NCBI GenBank assembly: GCA_009760885.1
Contig: CM019716.1
Coordinates: 15,138,202-15,202,201 of the forward strand
Direction: 5' to 3'
From: Achatina immaculata
Taxonomy: Eukaryota; Mollusca; Gastropoda; Stylommatophora; Achatinidae
DNA length: 64,000 bases
The notes under the pieces are model-generated. The model did no database searches and was not told the DNA's origin. It saw only the letters and a program-made list of their open reading frames with translations. This document shows positions 1-11,745 of the stretch, in pieces (position 1 is the first letter of the stretch; every line of letters starts with the position of its first letter). Made by a program: the position numbers and the translations under genes.

Positions 1-852
1 GGATGAACTGGTTTGATAATGTGATGAAAATGGAAACCGGTCATCTGTCAGCAGAAGCATACATCTTGACAGAAATGACGTTAGTAGACAATGATTAGAA
101 ATATTAAAAAGAACGTGGGAAAGCGTAACATTTGACAGAATATAACGGCTGTGGGGAGTCAGGACATACTTATCAAAAAAGACATCAAGTTACAGTGACA
201 CATTCGAAGGTCAATAAAAAAAAAGTCCAGGGCATGTTTGTACATGAAAGCTGAAATTAGTATGTCCTTTGTTGCTCTTCATATCTTTGTCATCTTTTTG
301 TCTTCTTTGTCACAAAGTGCTACGTTAGATTACAGTTGGAGAGAGGTATATGATTCAGTTTTACAAAAAAAGAAGTTAAGAGTGAGGGAAGAGGGCAGGA
401 GCAAGAATGCCAGAAAGTATGATAACACGTATAAATGAAGAACATAGAAACAATCAATATTTCGGCAGAAGCCTTTTTTGAAAGACCACATACAAAAATA
501 ACACAACAGATGAAAAAAAAAATGATATTTTTTGTTTTGTTTTAATCTGTTGTGTTCTTTCTTATGAATATAAAGAATACAGAGACTGATATCATTACGA
601 CTGTTATACCTTTCAATTCCTTTGTGTTTTCTGTTTTTAATTCTTGTTAACATCTGTTCACTTTGATTTAACCGCTTCTAAATTTATCACAAAAGCTGTG
701 ACGAATTATCTAAGGCTCCAAGAAAAGCATTTACTTATCGAAGCGTTAAAAAAAAAGAAGATACAAGATAAATGAGTTGAGAACTGCGGTAAAACTAGAT
801 CTGGTAGCAAGTAATGTTTGCTCACTTATCTCAACAGATGCTCTGCCAGGTA
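1..852. other. no gene recognised
   Basis: AT-rich sequence with short open frames only. None shows a recognisable motif, codon bias or splice context. No repeat family is recognised here. Confidence 0.5.
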
Positions 853-1395
853 GGTGTCTTTTCTGTGTGAATTTGTTGTTTCCTTATATTTCTGTGTGTG
901 TTTGTTGTTTCCTTATATTTCTGTGTGTGTGTGTTGTTTCCTTATATTTCTATGTGTGTTTGTTGTTTCCTTATATTTCTGTGTGTGTTTGTTGTTTCCT
1001 TATATTTCTGTGTGTGTTTGTTGTTTCCTTATATTTCTGTGTGTGTGTGTGTGTTGTTTCCTCATATTTCTATGTGTGTTTGTTGTTTCCTTATATTTCT
1101 GTGTGTGTTTGTTGTTTCCTTATATTTCTGTGTGTGTTTGTTGTTTCTTTATATTTCTATGTGTGTTTGTTGTTTCCTTATATTTCTATGTGAATTTGTT
1201 GTTTCCTTATATTTCTATGTGTGTTTGTTGTTTCCTTATATTTCTATGTGTGTTTGTTGTTTCCTTATATTTCTGTGTGTGTTTGTTGTTTCCTTATATT
1301 TCTGTGTGTGTTTGTTGTTTCCTTATATTTCTATGTGTGTTTGTTGTTTCCTTATATTTCTGTGTGTGTTTGTTGTTTCCTTATATTTTTGCCGT
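853..1395. repeat. 29-bp minisatellite, about 18 copies
   Basis: The core words TTGTTTCCTTATATTTCT and GTGTGTGT recur with a period of exactly 29 bp (CCTTAT at 882, 911, 940 and so on). Because 29 is not a multiple of 3 and the unit has no stops, three overlapping frames stay open and give false 'VVSLYFCV' repeat proteins. One unit is lengthened by extra GT dinucleotides near 1040. This is non-coding satellite DNA. Confidence 0.93.
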
Positions 1396-1518
1396 CCTTG
1401 CTAAAGGCATATCGACGAAGATATTGTTTTTTCTACCATCTTTGTTTCATATTTCTACCTGCTCATCTTATTAACTTTTTTTCATTCTTCCTTGCGCACC
1501 ATCTATATTCGTCTATCT

Positions 1519-1983
1519 CAGTGTTTCCCAAAGTGTGTGTTAAAGCACTCCACTGTGGGCATTGGAAAGGGCCAGAGGGTGTTGAAGGAAAAAAAAAGGC
1601 CAGTAAGGGGGAGTAGAAGACAAGGAGACAGTAGGGGCGGGGCGTTGATCAAAAAAGAAGCACCAGACAAGGGCAGTAATACCTTCCTTTCTAGCACTTT
1701 TCAACCTGATATTGAGAAACGTGTGTCCTTACATGAGACTCGTCCATCAACATTAAGAAAATAATGTAAAAGGTGAGTTATAAGTGTTACCCCTTCATAT
1801 TGTTAAATTAGTTTGTTTGCTGGGGTTTTTAGTTATGTAATGCATATCCTACTTTAATAGACCATTGTAAGAATAGTACATAACGGGAGGCGAGGTGGTG
1901 GTGATGGAGGGGCGGGGGGCGCGTTGATAATGTGGCCTGGGAAAAAAAGGGGGCGGCAGCTCGAACAAGCCTGGGAAACACTG
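1519..1983. mobile_element. hAT-type non-autonomous transposon (MITE), 465 bp
   Basis: The left end CAGTGTTTCCCA (1519-1530) and the right end TGGGAAACACTG (1972-1983) are perfect 12-bp terminal inverted repeats of hAT type. They are flanked by 8-bp near-identical direct repeats: GTCTATCT at 1511-1518 and GTCTATCA at 1984-1991. The length and lack of a transposase frame make it a deletion derivative or MITE. The interior holds G-rich and A-rich runs. The family is assigned from the end sequence and the 8-bp duplication length only. Confidence 0.82.
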
Positions 1984-1991
1984 GTCTATCA

Positions 1992-3230
1992 GTCGACTTC
2001 TGGTGGAAGGGAAGAAAAAATATTAAATTGATCTAAATACCAGTCCATGGATTAAGTCCCTTATTGAACTATTTTACGCCCTCTAAAGTTCGCACCTTAC
2101 TCTGATACAGACCTTCTCGCCTGGGACATAAAATACCACATTTATCATCTTGGCTTGCTTCATTATTATTATTATTATTATTGTTGTTGTTGTTTAATGC
2201 GAATTTTCCACCTTTTTATCCTCTCATTACATACGCTAAAACTTTTACAGGAAAAACCTATACTAAAGTAAGTAAATGAGAAAAGAAGAAATCGAATTTG
2301 TCATAGAAACAGCATAGAACACTGAAACAAAAGGCATCAGATCCACCATAGAAACAAAGTAGTTCACTCAGAGATAAAAGACAGACTGACCTAAATCTTT
2401 CATGAACTAGACAAGGAAACCCCGACCAGGAAGAAAAGCAAATTGATGAAGGAAATAAAGGCCATATTAAAAGAACAATGGTGCGACAAAACATCAGGTC
2501 ACGTCACGTGACCTATTTGCCTCGAAAAGCTCTTATCAACGATTCTCATAGTATTATTTATTCTGTTTAAATGTAAACTGTGTAAGCGAGTAACTGTATT
2601 TGAGAAAACGTTACACGAGACTTCCGTGAGAATTCACATGAGAGTAAAGCTTTGGGTTAGCATTTGTCATGCTGCTAAAATTTCCCCCTTGTGAAAGTTA
2701 AATAGCATAAAACTGACAAACATGCACACTGTCATATAGCAAATTAATAAACCAATACTTTAGTTTTTTATATATTTGTCTGTGTGAAAGAAAATGTATA
2801 GCATGAGAAGCCTAGCTGGCAAGGAAATGAAATTACCTTCTCCTTTGTTTGTACATGATTTTCTCGGCTAGTATTTGTATGAAACAACCTACCCTTATGG
2901 CACCAGGTTATCTGTTTCGGTAGGCTGCTGATGCTGCTGTGTATTTAGGTATTCACAACCGACCTCTGTACAGAACCTAGGAGACAGTCCGCCAGCCGAC
3001 ACTAAGTGCACGCCCCTGGCTGAAAACAGTTTGCAGAAACTCGTGTACACAAAAATTATTAAAGAGAACAACAAAAGAGGCTTAAAAACAGCAACAAGTA
3101 ATAAACAATGGTAATACCAAGCAGTGTAAATATACCAAAGTGCAGCATCCTTTCACACAAAAAAGAGACACTGACACAAGGAAATAAACTCATCTACTTC
3201 GGAGCAACTACAAACAGTTGATGGTAAATG
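1992..3230. other. no gene recognised; small ATT/GTT microsatellite at 2162-2195
   Basis: The only structure noticed is a short (ATT)n(GTT)n run at 2162-2195. The open frames are short and have no recognisable domain. Confidence 0.5.
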
Positions 3231-3455
3231 TAGGAACGGATTCGCGAACGTGTTAGGCAAACCAGTTTTATTTTATATAACATGAAGAAGATACTAGCAA
3301 ATAAAAGGATGTGTCTCAAAAGGAGGAAAAACAAACTATTAGATGCTATAGCCCCAATATTACTGTATAAATGTGAAACTTGGACAATTAACAAACAGAT
3401 GATACATAAACTGGAAGTATCAGACTTGCGGCTTTGTAGAAGATGTAACACATAA
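3231..3455 (+). mobile_element. non-LTR retrotransposon ORF2 fragment (post-RT region)
   Basis: The + strand reads as a decayed ORF2 segment with the hallmark LLYKCETWTI, equivalent to the 'LLYGCETWT' box downstream of the reverse transcriptase domain in many invertebrate LINEs. It is followed by the expected basic 'LRLCRR' stretch. It stops abruptly at 3455 where the duplicated 1,023-bp block starts, so the fragment is truncated there by the rearrangement. Confidence 0.75.
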
Positions 3456-3638
3456 CTTGGATAGCATGAAAAACAAACGTAGAATTTCTCATAAAAGTTT
3501 CAGAACAATGGAAACTAGTTAAAATTATAAGAAATATACAGTCTTGGGTGCGTCGTGAGAAGACAGAAGCTAGATAACTTAATACTAATGGAAAATTCGA
3601 GGGGAAAAGGAGAAAAAAAAATGTAACTGAGGACTCAC

Positions 3639-3808
3639 CACCAAGTGCTGTGAGAAAATGAAAAGCTTCTGAACTGGAAACATCAAGGATCACATAAAAC
3701 AAGAACAGCATGGCTACCAATGCTATCAGGCACAGGACATAATCTTTGTAAATATAAAGTAATAATATCTTTTTTAGAGAATGTATCCTCCCCTTAGGAA
3801 ACAAGCAC
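3639..3808 (-). CDS. candidate internal exon, N-terminal anchor of a type II membrane protein (copy 1)
   Basis: On the - strand a 170-bp open segment is bounded by a good acceptor (ACATTTTTTCAG, AG at plus 3810-3809) and a strong donor (GTGAGTCC at plus 3638-3631). It encodes about 56 residues with no in-frame stop. A basic head (Lys, Arg, His and a Lys pair) is followed by a hydrophobic span beginning DYVLCLIALVAMLFLFYVIL, then SSSEAFHFLTALG. That is the layout of a signal anchor as in Golgi glycosyl- or sulfotransferases, with a cytosolic basic side and a lumenal stem. No catalytic domain is in view, so the family is not identified. There is no ATG before the anchor in the exon, so the start would lie in an upstream exon. 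It could also be a chance open segment. Confidence 0.4.
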
Positions 3809-4185
3809 CTGAAAAAATGTAACATGTTTTTGCATATTTGAAATATAATCTACAGCACTTATTGCTGGTGCAGGAAAAGCTTGCAGGAAAATTAACTAGT
3901 TTTCCAATTACTCCCCTTGTCTAGAGGTTAGAGAATAAAAAAAAAATACCTTATGTAATGTTATCTGAGGACACACCAATTCTGCCATGATCAAATTGAC
4001 CGTGGTCTTAGGTAGTACTGTGTAACACTTGTCTTTGTTTGTCTTGCTGTCGGTTGTTGATATGAAAAGCTCCCTTATCTGCTGCCTTTAACTCAACGAT
4101 AAGATATTCTAGTTTTGAATTTGTAACAAATAGTATATGTTGGGGAAAATCATCATCATCTGCGATTGATGCATGCGAGAGTACA

Positions 4186-4478
4186 CTGCACTGAAATAGC
4201 AGACAGAATAGCTGCACGGGGTAAAATAAATGGCAGGCTGAGAATAGACAAGGATGACATTGCTAAAGCTGTACTGGAAAGACTGCGGGAAAATGAAGAG
4301 CGGGAATAGAAGAACAATGTAATTGTGAAGAGACTGCTGGAGCTAGGACAAATTAAAGGTGCTGGCAGGAAATCTGAACTGTGTGGCAGAAAACACATCG
4401 TAAACAACCAAAACTTGATGGTGACTATTAGCAAACAAACTCTTGGATGGATGCTGCGGCAAGCGGTGGAGCATATAT
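4186..4478 (+). mobile_element. LINE ORF2 C-terminus after RNase H (copy 1, family 'R')
   Basis: The frame reads EIADRIAARGKINGRLRIDK, then after a stop NNVIVKRLLELGQIKGAGRK, then MLRQAVEH. The same order is seen in the other family R relics at 40.65, 46.9 and 50.3 kb: the end of RNase H (usually NERAD), a basic linker, then the EHxxxxCP box. It is decayed by in-frame stops and is cut at the duplication junction. Confidence 0.7.
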
Positions 4479-4661
4479 CTTGGATAGCATGAAAAACAAA
4501 CGTAGAATTTCTCATAAAAGTTTCAGAACAATGGAAACTAGTTAAAATTATAAGAAATATACAGTCTTGGGTGCGTCGTGAGAAGACAGAAGCTAGATAA
4601 CTTAATACTAATGGAAAATTCGAGGGGAAAAGGAGAAAAAAAAATGTAACTGAGGACTCAC

Positions 4662-4831
4662 CACCAAGTGCTGTGAGAAAATGAAAAGCTTCTGAACTGG
4701 AAACATCAAGGATCACATAAAACAAGAACAGCATGGCTACCAATGCTATCAGGCACAGGACATAATCTTTGTAAATATAAAGTAATAATATCTTTTTTAG
4801 AGAATGTATCCTCCCCTTAGGAAACAAGCAC
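4662..4831 (-). CDS. candidate internal exon, type II membrane anchor (copy 2)
   Basis: This is the second copy of the 170-bp candidate exon, offset by exactly 1,023 bp, with the same acceptor and donor. Both copies start and end in compatible phase (1 + 56 codons + 1). If the gene is real, both exons could be spliced in tandem or used as alternatives. No adjoining exon is recognised in the window. Confidence 0.38.
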
Positions 4832-5208
4832 CTGAAAAAATGTAACATGTTTTTGCATATTTGAAATATAATCTACAGCACTTATTGCTGGTGCAGGAAA
4901 AGCTTGCAGGAAAATTAACTAGTTTTCCAATTACTCCCCTTGTCTAGAGGTTAGAGAATAAAAAAAAAATACCTTATGTAATGTTATCTGAGGACACACC
5001 AATTCTGCCATGATCAAATTGACCGTGGTCTTAGGTAGTACTGTGTAACACTTGTCTTTGTTTGTCTTGCTGTCGGTTGTTGATATGAAAAGCTCCCTTA
5101 TCTGCTGCCTTTAACTCAACGATAAGATATTCTAGTTTTGAATTTGTAACAAATAGTATATGTTGGGGAAAATCATCATCATCTGCGATTGATGCATGCG
5201 AGAGTACA

Positions 5209-5530
5209 CTGCACTGAAATAGCAGACAGAATAGCTGCACGGGGTAAAATAAATGGCAGGCTGAGAATAGACAAGGATGACATTGCTAAAGCTGTACTGG
5301 AAAGACTGCGGGAAAATGAAGAGCGGGAATAGAAGAACAATGTAATTGTGAAGAGACTGCTGGAGCTAGGACAAATTAAAGGTGCTGGCAGGAAATCTGA
5401 ACTGTGTGGCAGAAAACACATCGTAAACAACCAAAACTTGATGGTGACTATTAGCAAACAAACTCTTGGATGGATGCTGCGGCAAGCGGTGGAGCATATA
5501 TCTCATGAATGCGGTCTCGCCGGAGTTTGA
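5209..5530 (+). mobile_element. LINE ORF2 C-terminus (copy 2, family 'R')
   Basis: This is the duplicate of the 4186-4478 fragment, but it runs on past the duplication end to HISHECGLAGV and a stop at 5530. It therefore retains the EHxxxxC box that copy 1 loses at the junction. The original insertion predates the 1,023-bp duplication. Confidence 0.72.
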
Positions 5531-5944
5531 TTTTGAACCTTTGAACCTTTGCTATTGATTTTCAAAATAGCATCTGATCAAAGAAAGTAACATTTAGGTG
5601 GCTTCACAGCTTATTTGGTGGCCGGAAGATGCCACTGGAACCACTCACCCACAGACATAAATAGCAGCTATTTGATGTATCAAACAACGGCGAAGTTTCT
5701 TACATCTGGACCAGGTATTCTTAAACTTTTACAATTACACACCTGTACCGTATTTTCCAGTGTGTCCCCATACCACTTTCACCACAGTATTGACAGCCAT
5801 AGCGAATTCTTTTATATACAACTGTAGCTTCAAACCACAGGAATAGCTTGTTAACTGAAAGAAAATTCTAATCTAACAACCATTTTTCATTAAAGAAAAC
5901 ACTCTCTGCATACTCGCGAAAGTATAATAAAGTAAAAAAAAATC

Positions 5945-6185
5945 TCGTTTCCATGCCATTAAGGCATATTGGGGAATACGGTGTTAGGCCCGTATTTTCC
6001 AAGACCTTCGGCACATGAAAGTCTGATATGGTTAGTATCACGCCTGGCCTCTTTACCTTCCCAGATTCCTCTGGTACCCATTTGTAGAGGCTGGATGAAC
6101 CCCGGGCCCTTTTTTATATGTACCAGAAAACAACCCCACATCTGGGACTGAACCCGGTACCACCTGATAGTAAACTGAGCGAAGC
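5945..6185 (-). mobile_element. tRNA-derived SINE, - strand
   Basis: Read on the - strand, the 5' part has a box-B-like GGTTCAGTCCC within GGTACCGGGTTCAGTCCC. A central body follows (ATGGGTACC, AGGCCAGGCGTGATACT, CATATCAG) and then a 3' part with TAACACCGTATTCCC. The body and 3' part are shared with the copies at 7147-7320 and 20540-20700, which defines one family. End points are approximate. Confidence 0.7.
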
Positions 6186-6337
6186 ACAATAAAGTAATGA
6201 CATATTTTGATGTTAAAGAAAAAGAAAGGCAAGGGACACCCACAAGTTTAAGATAAGCTGGATCCTTTTTGCTTTGACCTGACATTATAAAGTTAATTAT
6301 GGGACAGAGTGCGTGGGTCAAGAAGCAGAACTGGCCA

Positions 6338-6476
6338 TGGAAACACACATATACACACAAACACACACAAACAAACAAACACACACAAACACAAACTCAC
6401 ACAAATACAAACACATACACACACAAACACACACGCAAACACAAACAAACACACACACAAACAAATACAAACACTT
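6338..6476. repeat. ACAAACACAC-rich low-complexity tract
   Basis: An imperfect (ACAAACACAC)n tract. All overlapping THTHK-type frames are artefacts of the repeat. Confidence 0.9.
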
Positions 6477-7146
6477 TGGGGGCGGGGATAAAACTTTCAC
6501 GGGGAATACCCGACTATCGGTCCGTGGCCCGGGTACAACAAACCACCATCTTGTCATAACAGGAAACTCGCTAATAGCCCGCCTAAAAAAACACAAACAT
6601 CCATGACGTGAATCTCAACGTTGCTATATACTGACTGAAGTGTTACGAACTTCTTGTTATTTTAAAAGCTATTTATCTAGTTCCTGGCTGTTAATATGTA
6701 TTATTATTTAATACTATGTATTACTTCTCATACCATTAAAAAAAATATTTCTACGGCCTCCGGAATAAGTTGTGTAAGGCAAAGTAAAAACTGTTTCCCA
6801 CCACTCCACCCATACTTTCATCCACAAAGGAGCCCTATCTAGAAGTCATCAGGGCCCATTCTTAAAGAAGAGAGAACCACCCAGCTGAACAGGGTAGGGG
6901 AGGGGGGAGCAGGGATGGGAACACATATCATTGTTATTATTAATGAAGAAGAAAAAAAGGACTGCACTGTCTTAAACAAAATCATTTAACCTCTATTTGT
7001 TAATCAATACTGCAATAAGAAAAACAGAGATCTTAATCTCGTCTAAATAAATAATTTAGTAGTTTACTGCTGGCCTTTCCTAGGTCACAAACTATTATCA
7101 CGGCCAACCAGGCACGTAAAGGCGAACACGGGTTTACTGACGCTGA

Positions 7147-7325
7147 CTATGTAAGGTAAAGGTAATCCTGTCGTGCCTTAGAGACACATAGGGATATGGT
7201 GTTAGTGCCCGCTGACTCTGAGGTTGGGAATTTCCGGGCCAATAACCCCCAACACAAGTGGGTGTTCCGCCGACCTTTGAACTACCCAAGCCTGTCCCTT
7301 ACCGGGATTTGAAGCGAGGAAAAAA
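7147..7325 (-). mobile_element. tRNA-derived SINE, - strand
   Basis: On the - strand it starts with a TTCAAATCCCGG box-B-like element. It ends with CACTAACACCATATCCCTATG and a CCTTTACCTTAC tail, matching the 3' part of the copy at 20540-20700. The central body is more diverged. Confidence 0.65.
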
Positions 7326-7379
7326 ATGTTTTTTATTATTTTTCTTTGTGCAGATGAAAAAGAAATTACTAGAGAAGAT

Positions 7380-7790
7380 AACTCAAGCTACAAAGACAAA
7401 TAGGCCGACAACAGAAAAGCAGACAGACATATACAGCAGACACTCAGGCAGACAATGGAAACAGACATAAAATATAAATACAGGCAAGCAAAAATAAACG
7501 GAAACACATATCGACAAAATAATGTATACAGACAGAGTAGAAATCCGTACATATGAAAAGAACACAGACAGACAGACAAAAAAAAACACGGACCAATAGC
7601 AGAACACACACAAACAAAAAACAGACACACAGAGAGACAACAGAAACGCATACCGACAAAGTAAACAGACACAGACAGACACCTATATGTAAAAAAACAG
7701 ACAGAAAATAACAAATTCATTTACACATAAACTAGAAACAGGGAGAAAACAGAAAAACAGACATATAACAACAACAACAAAACAGACATG
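7380..7790. repeat. CAGACA-rich low-complexity region
   Basis: A purine-rich stretch dominated by CAGACA, ACAGA and poly-A motifs with no fixed period. The Cys/Phe-rich - strand frames are artefacts of composition. Confidence 0.7.
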
Positions 7791-9267
7791 CATACATTCC
7801 AACTATTGTACCACACACCAAACGTAACCATGACTATACATTATCTTTAGACATTGCCAAATGTCAGGATATCCAGAATCCAATAATCACGTTCTGAGTA
7901 TTATCTGCAATCTGCGACAGTAGTTCAAATATGTGCTGAAATGTAGGCCTACTCTGTATGATATCATCTTCAAATATCTGTATGTTACAACTTCAGCAGA
8001 CATTAGACCTTTTGCATTCTTACCTTGAAGTTGTGTCGCGGGAATCGGCATATCCTGGAATAGATTTCTTTTCCTTCGCGGATTCATTTTCAGTCATTTG
8101 AGTTATGGGTTTCGTCATATCAAGCTATTTTCAGTCTCTTGAGTAGTAAACACGTGTTGGTGCTGATTATCCACTTTTTAATATATAGGTAGAATTAGTT
8201 ATACACTATTCTATTCTGTTCTGCTTATTATACCTGCTTATTTCGTATGTCTGACTTCTCAGCCCTATATTTTACTAGTTTTATGCCTTTGTGACTCTGA
8301 GCTTAAACTTCCACTGTAATTTGACTTCATAGTATTAACCCGTGTATAAAAAACAGCAGTCAAGATTTCGCTCTTTCAAACAGTCGAGGTCCATCTCTAT
8401 CGTCTTTGCTTCCTTGTCGGCTTTACTGACTGCTTGGAGTCTGTTGGATGTCTGTTGATGTCTACTTGGTGTCTGCTTACTATACGCTTACAGACCAACT
8501 CTCCCAGGTACTGCAATCACTCAGTGGCAACACAAGTAGCAGCTGTGTGGATTATGATGCCTTTATTTGGTGCAAGTGGTGGCATAATGGTGATGACGAT
8601 GAGTGGAAAACAGTGGCAGTGACAATTCTAAATAACACGACATGACGTCACTCCAGCAAGACAACATATATATGATTCGAGGCGTCTACTAACGTCAAGA
8701 AGACTTCGACGCCAACAGAATCCTACCACATACTAGATTCACTATTCTATACTATAAAAAACCACCACCGACAACTAATACACAGGCTAAGTTCCTACAC
8801 TACAAAACTACGTCCTACTCTAACAAACACAATCTAAGACTCTCCCTGAAGCTTTTCTCTCTTGATCGTCTGATCAGTCTCCACTTCCACAAGCTCCATG
8901 GCCAAGCCCCTGATGTGCAAACATTAAATTAAGAGTGACCGGAACGTAAAGACTTATTTAAGAATCTGCGGAAGGTGACTTTGGTTTTACTCAACTTTTA
9001 TATTCCAAAATGACGTACCTAACTTTCTGTGTTCAAAAATCCCATATACTGTTATAGTGTTTTGTTGCTGATACTGTTTTCATGTAACTGCTTTGACCGA
9101 GCGCTTCGTTTCCTCGCAGCAGACTTCGTGATTAGAAGTTTGAGAGGAGGTGCCAGGTCGGGCATAGACTAACTGGAGCTAGACTTAAGTGCTTTTTATC
9201 ATTTCTCTGGAAGCGCCACCACCAAGTGGAACATGCTGATGGCAGCCGCAATCGCCCCCTACTATCC
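7791..9267. other. no supported gene
   Basis: Mostly featureless. A TATAAAAA at about 8344 precedes a 65-codon open frame (ATG 8448, stop 8645) encoding SVDVYLVSAYYTL and a Trp- and Asp-rich C-terminal half. It has no recognisable domain, no splice partner and no repeat in the window, so it is noted but not called. Confidence 0.4.
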
Positions 9268-10060
9268 ACGGATCATTTACTACAATCGTCCTTCTCTTAT
9301 CCGCTGATCATTTACTACAATCATCCTCATCTTATCCGCTGATCATTTACTACAATCGTTCTCCTCTTATCCGCTGATCATTTACTACAATCCTCCTCCT
9401 CTTATCCGCAGATTATTTACTACAATCACCCTCCTCTTAACCGCGGATAATTTGCTACAATCATCCTCCTCTTACGCACGGATCATTTGCTACAATTGTC
9501 CTCCTCTTATCCGCAGATCATTTACTACATTCGTCCTCCTCTTATCCGCAGATCATTTACTACAATCCTCCTCCTCTTATCCGCAGATCATTTGCTACAA
9601 TAATCCTCCTCTTATCCGCAGATCAATTACTACAATAATCCTCCTCTTATCCGCAGATCATTTACTACAATCATCCTCCTCTTATCCGCAGATCACTTAC
9701 TACAATCATCCTCCTCTTATCCGCAGATCATTTACTACAATAATCCTCCTCTTATCCGCAGATCATTTACTACAATCGTCCTCCTCTTATCCGCTGATCA
9801 TTTACTACAATCCTCCTCCTCTTATCCGCAGATCATTTACTACAATCCTCCTCCTCTTATCCGCAGATCATTTACTACAATTATCCCCCTCTTATCCGCA
9901 GATCATTTACTACAATCATCCTCCTCTTATTCGCAGATCATTTACTACTATCATCCTCCTCTTATCCGCAGATCATTTACTACAATCCTCCTCCTTTTAT
10001 CCGCAGATCATTTACTACAATCCTTCTGCTCTTATCCGCAGATCATTTACTACAATCATC
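9268..10060. repeat. 35-bp minisatellite, about 22 copies (left part)
   Basis: The unit is built from CTCCTCTTATCCGCAGATCA and TTTACTACAATC and recurs every 35 bp (CTTATCCGCA at 9541, 9576 and so on). The first copies are more degenerate and carry CCGCTGATC in place of CCGCAGATC. The array continues at 11469 after an inserted retroelement. Confidence 0.95.
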
Positions 10061-11468
10061 GGTTCTAAGGACTGTAAATGCGTCTCAAACAGCCTCTGGC
10101 AGTGAAGTCTAGCTCCTGGCCTTCCCGTAGCAGAACTGTTTAAGCTGACAGATGAAGGGGCGAGTGCGAATATCTGGCGCTTGAAAACCAGATACTTAGG
10201 GTAGATTAGTGGCACGTTTGGTAGCTCTTCTGTCGCTGTTGGCGAGATTTTTCAGGTGCGTGCGTGGAGCGGTGCTCCTCCCGGCCAATGAAGAAAGGTG
10301 CATATGAGGTTGCCGCGCAGCGTCTTTGCGGAAAAGGTGATAGAAAGGATAAAGCGAAGCAAACAGTCAAATCACGGCACCTCTGGTCTGGAGGTCGGCC
10401 ACGTCCTGAGTGCAGTCATATCGGGTGAAATGCATGAACCGGCTTGTCCCAGAGGTTTAGACACTGCTGTCGAGACTCTTCAAGTGCCGCACGTGGAGTG
10501 AAGATCCTCCCAGTCAAGGAAGAAATGCGGAAAAGAAATAAAGGTTGCTGTGCGTTGCCGATGGGAAAGGTGGTGGAAAGGATAAAGTGAAGTTTAATCG
10601 GTATGTCCAGTAGTATCGCTACGAGAGCTATACATACCACGGCACCTCTGCTCTAGAGGCCTGCCACGTCCGAAATACACCCACACTGGTGAAATATGCC
10701 TAAACCGGCACACACCAGGGGTGGAACTTGATGGCTAGACATGTCATGCCACCTCCGCTCTAGAGGTCGGTCACGCCTGATATACACCCATACTGGTGAA
10801 TTTTGCCTAAACCGGCTCACACCAGGGGTGAATCTTGAAGGCTATGCATGTCACAGTACCTCTGCCCTAGAGGTCGGTCCCGTCCCAAACACGCCCATAC
10901 TGGGATAATGCCTAAACCGGCTCATCTCAGGGGTGGAAGTCACTAGTGGCGAGGATTCGTCCTCCTGGACAAAAGCTCCATCCTGGTCACAACTAGGAAG
11001 GGTAGGGGCCACGACCGCAAAATGCTGAAGTCAGAGACACTGGACCAGGGCAGTCTAGATAGGCAACCACCTTTCACCCGGCGGGGATGTTTGCGTATCC
11101 TAATCACGCTGAGGTTTTCCGGTGAGAAAGTCCAACTCTGGCCTGGGTGGGCTACCGCCTCTCACCCAGCGGCGATGCACTGATATCCTAAACACGTCGA
11201 GGTCTTCCGGTGAGAAAGTCCAACCCTAGACTAAACTGGTGCAATGAAAACCACGGTGTCACGCAATCCCGCTTCTGAGACCCACCAAGAATACAGGCTA
11301 AAGCCCTGTGATACTCTGAACCCCTTATGGTGCTCACGTGGATCTCGTGTGGTCCTTTCGGGGACCACACAGGAGACCACGGGACCTAACGAGGACCACG
11401 GGCGTAAATTCAGTAGGATCACAGTGCGGTTTTGGTGGTAGAAGCGAACGAAGAAGAAGAAGAAGAAG
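10061..11468 (+). mobile_element. 1.4-kb non-coding retroelement with (GAA)n tail, copy 1
   Basis: It begins GGTTCTAAGGACTG and ends in GAACGAAGAAGAAGAAGAAG. It is flanked by the 12-bp direct repeat ACTACAATCATC (10049-10060 and 11469-11480), so it inserted into the 35-bp array. A second copy is at 51123-52608 with its own, different flanking repeat. There is no long ORF. The interior has about three diverged ~110-bp tandem segments (around 10625-10940, words CTCTAGAGGTCGG and CCTAAACCGGCTCA) and ~85-bp segments (around 11090-11225, word TTCCGGTGAGAAAGTCCAAC). The target duplication and simple-repeat tail indicate LINE-mediated integration. It is a large non-autonomous element or a LINE piece. 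Confidence 0.85.
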
Positions 11469-11745
11469 ACTACAATCATCCTCCTCTTATCCGCAGATCA
11501 TTTACTACAATCATCCTCCTCTTATCCGCAGATCATTTACTACAATCGTCCTCCTCTTATCCGCAGATCATTTACTACAATCCTCCTCCTCTTATCCGCA
11601 GATCATTTACTACAATCCTCCTCCTCTTATCCGAAGATCATTTACTACAATAATCCTCCTCTTATCCGCAGATCATTTACTACAATCATCCTCCTCTTAT
11701 CCGCAGATCATTTACTATAATCATCTTCCTCTTATCCACTGATCG
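11469..11745. repeat. 35-bp minisatellite, about 8 copies (right part)
   Basis: Continuation of the 9268-10060 array in the same orientation and period, displaced by the inserted 1.4-kb element. It ends at a degenerate copy near 11745. Confidence 0.94.

Larger units (their letters stand above)
3456..5503. repeat. tandem duplication, two 1,023-bp copies
   Basis: 3456-4478 and 4479-5501 align with a constant 1,023-bp offset, for example CTTGGATAGC at 3456 and 4479, and GCATATATCT at 4471 and 5494. I saw no mismatch by eye. The junctions share a 2-bp CT overlap. Each copy contains a candidate coding exon (- strand) and a LINE C-terminal fragment (+ strand). It is either a very recent duplication or an assembly duplicate. 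Confidence 0.92.

Noticed and set aside
777..1616. Overlapping Cys/Val/Phe-rich open frames in all three + frames
   Set aside because: They arise from a stop-free 29-bp repeat whose length shifts frame each unit. No gene structure.
8434..8645. Possible small gene after a TATA-like box
   Set aside because: 65 codons, no recognisable domain, no conservation to test here. One TATAAAAA in AT-rich DNA is weak evidence.
9268..11745. CRISPR-like array (35-bp repeats)
   Set aside because: Units are contiguous with no unique spacers, and the context is animal nuclear DNA.
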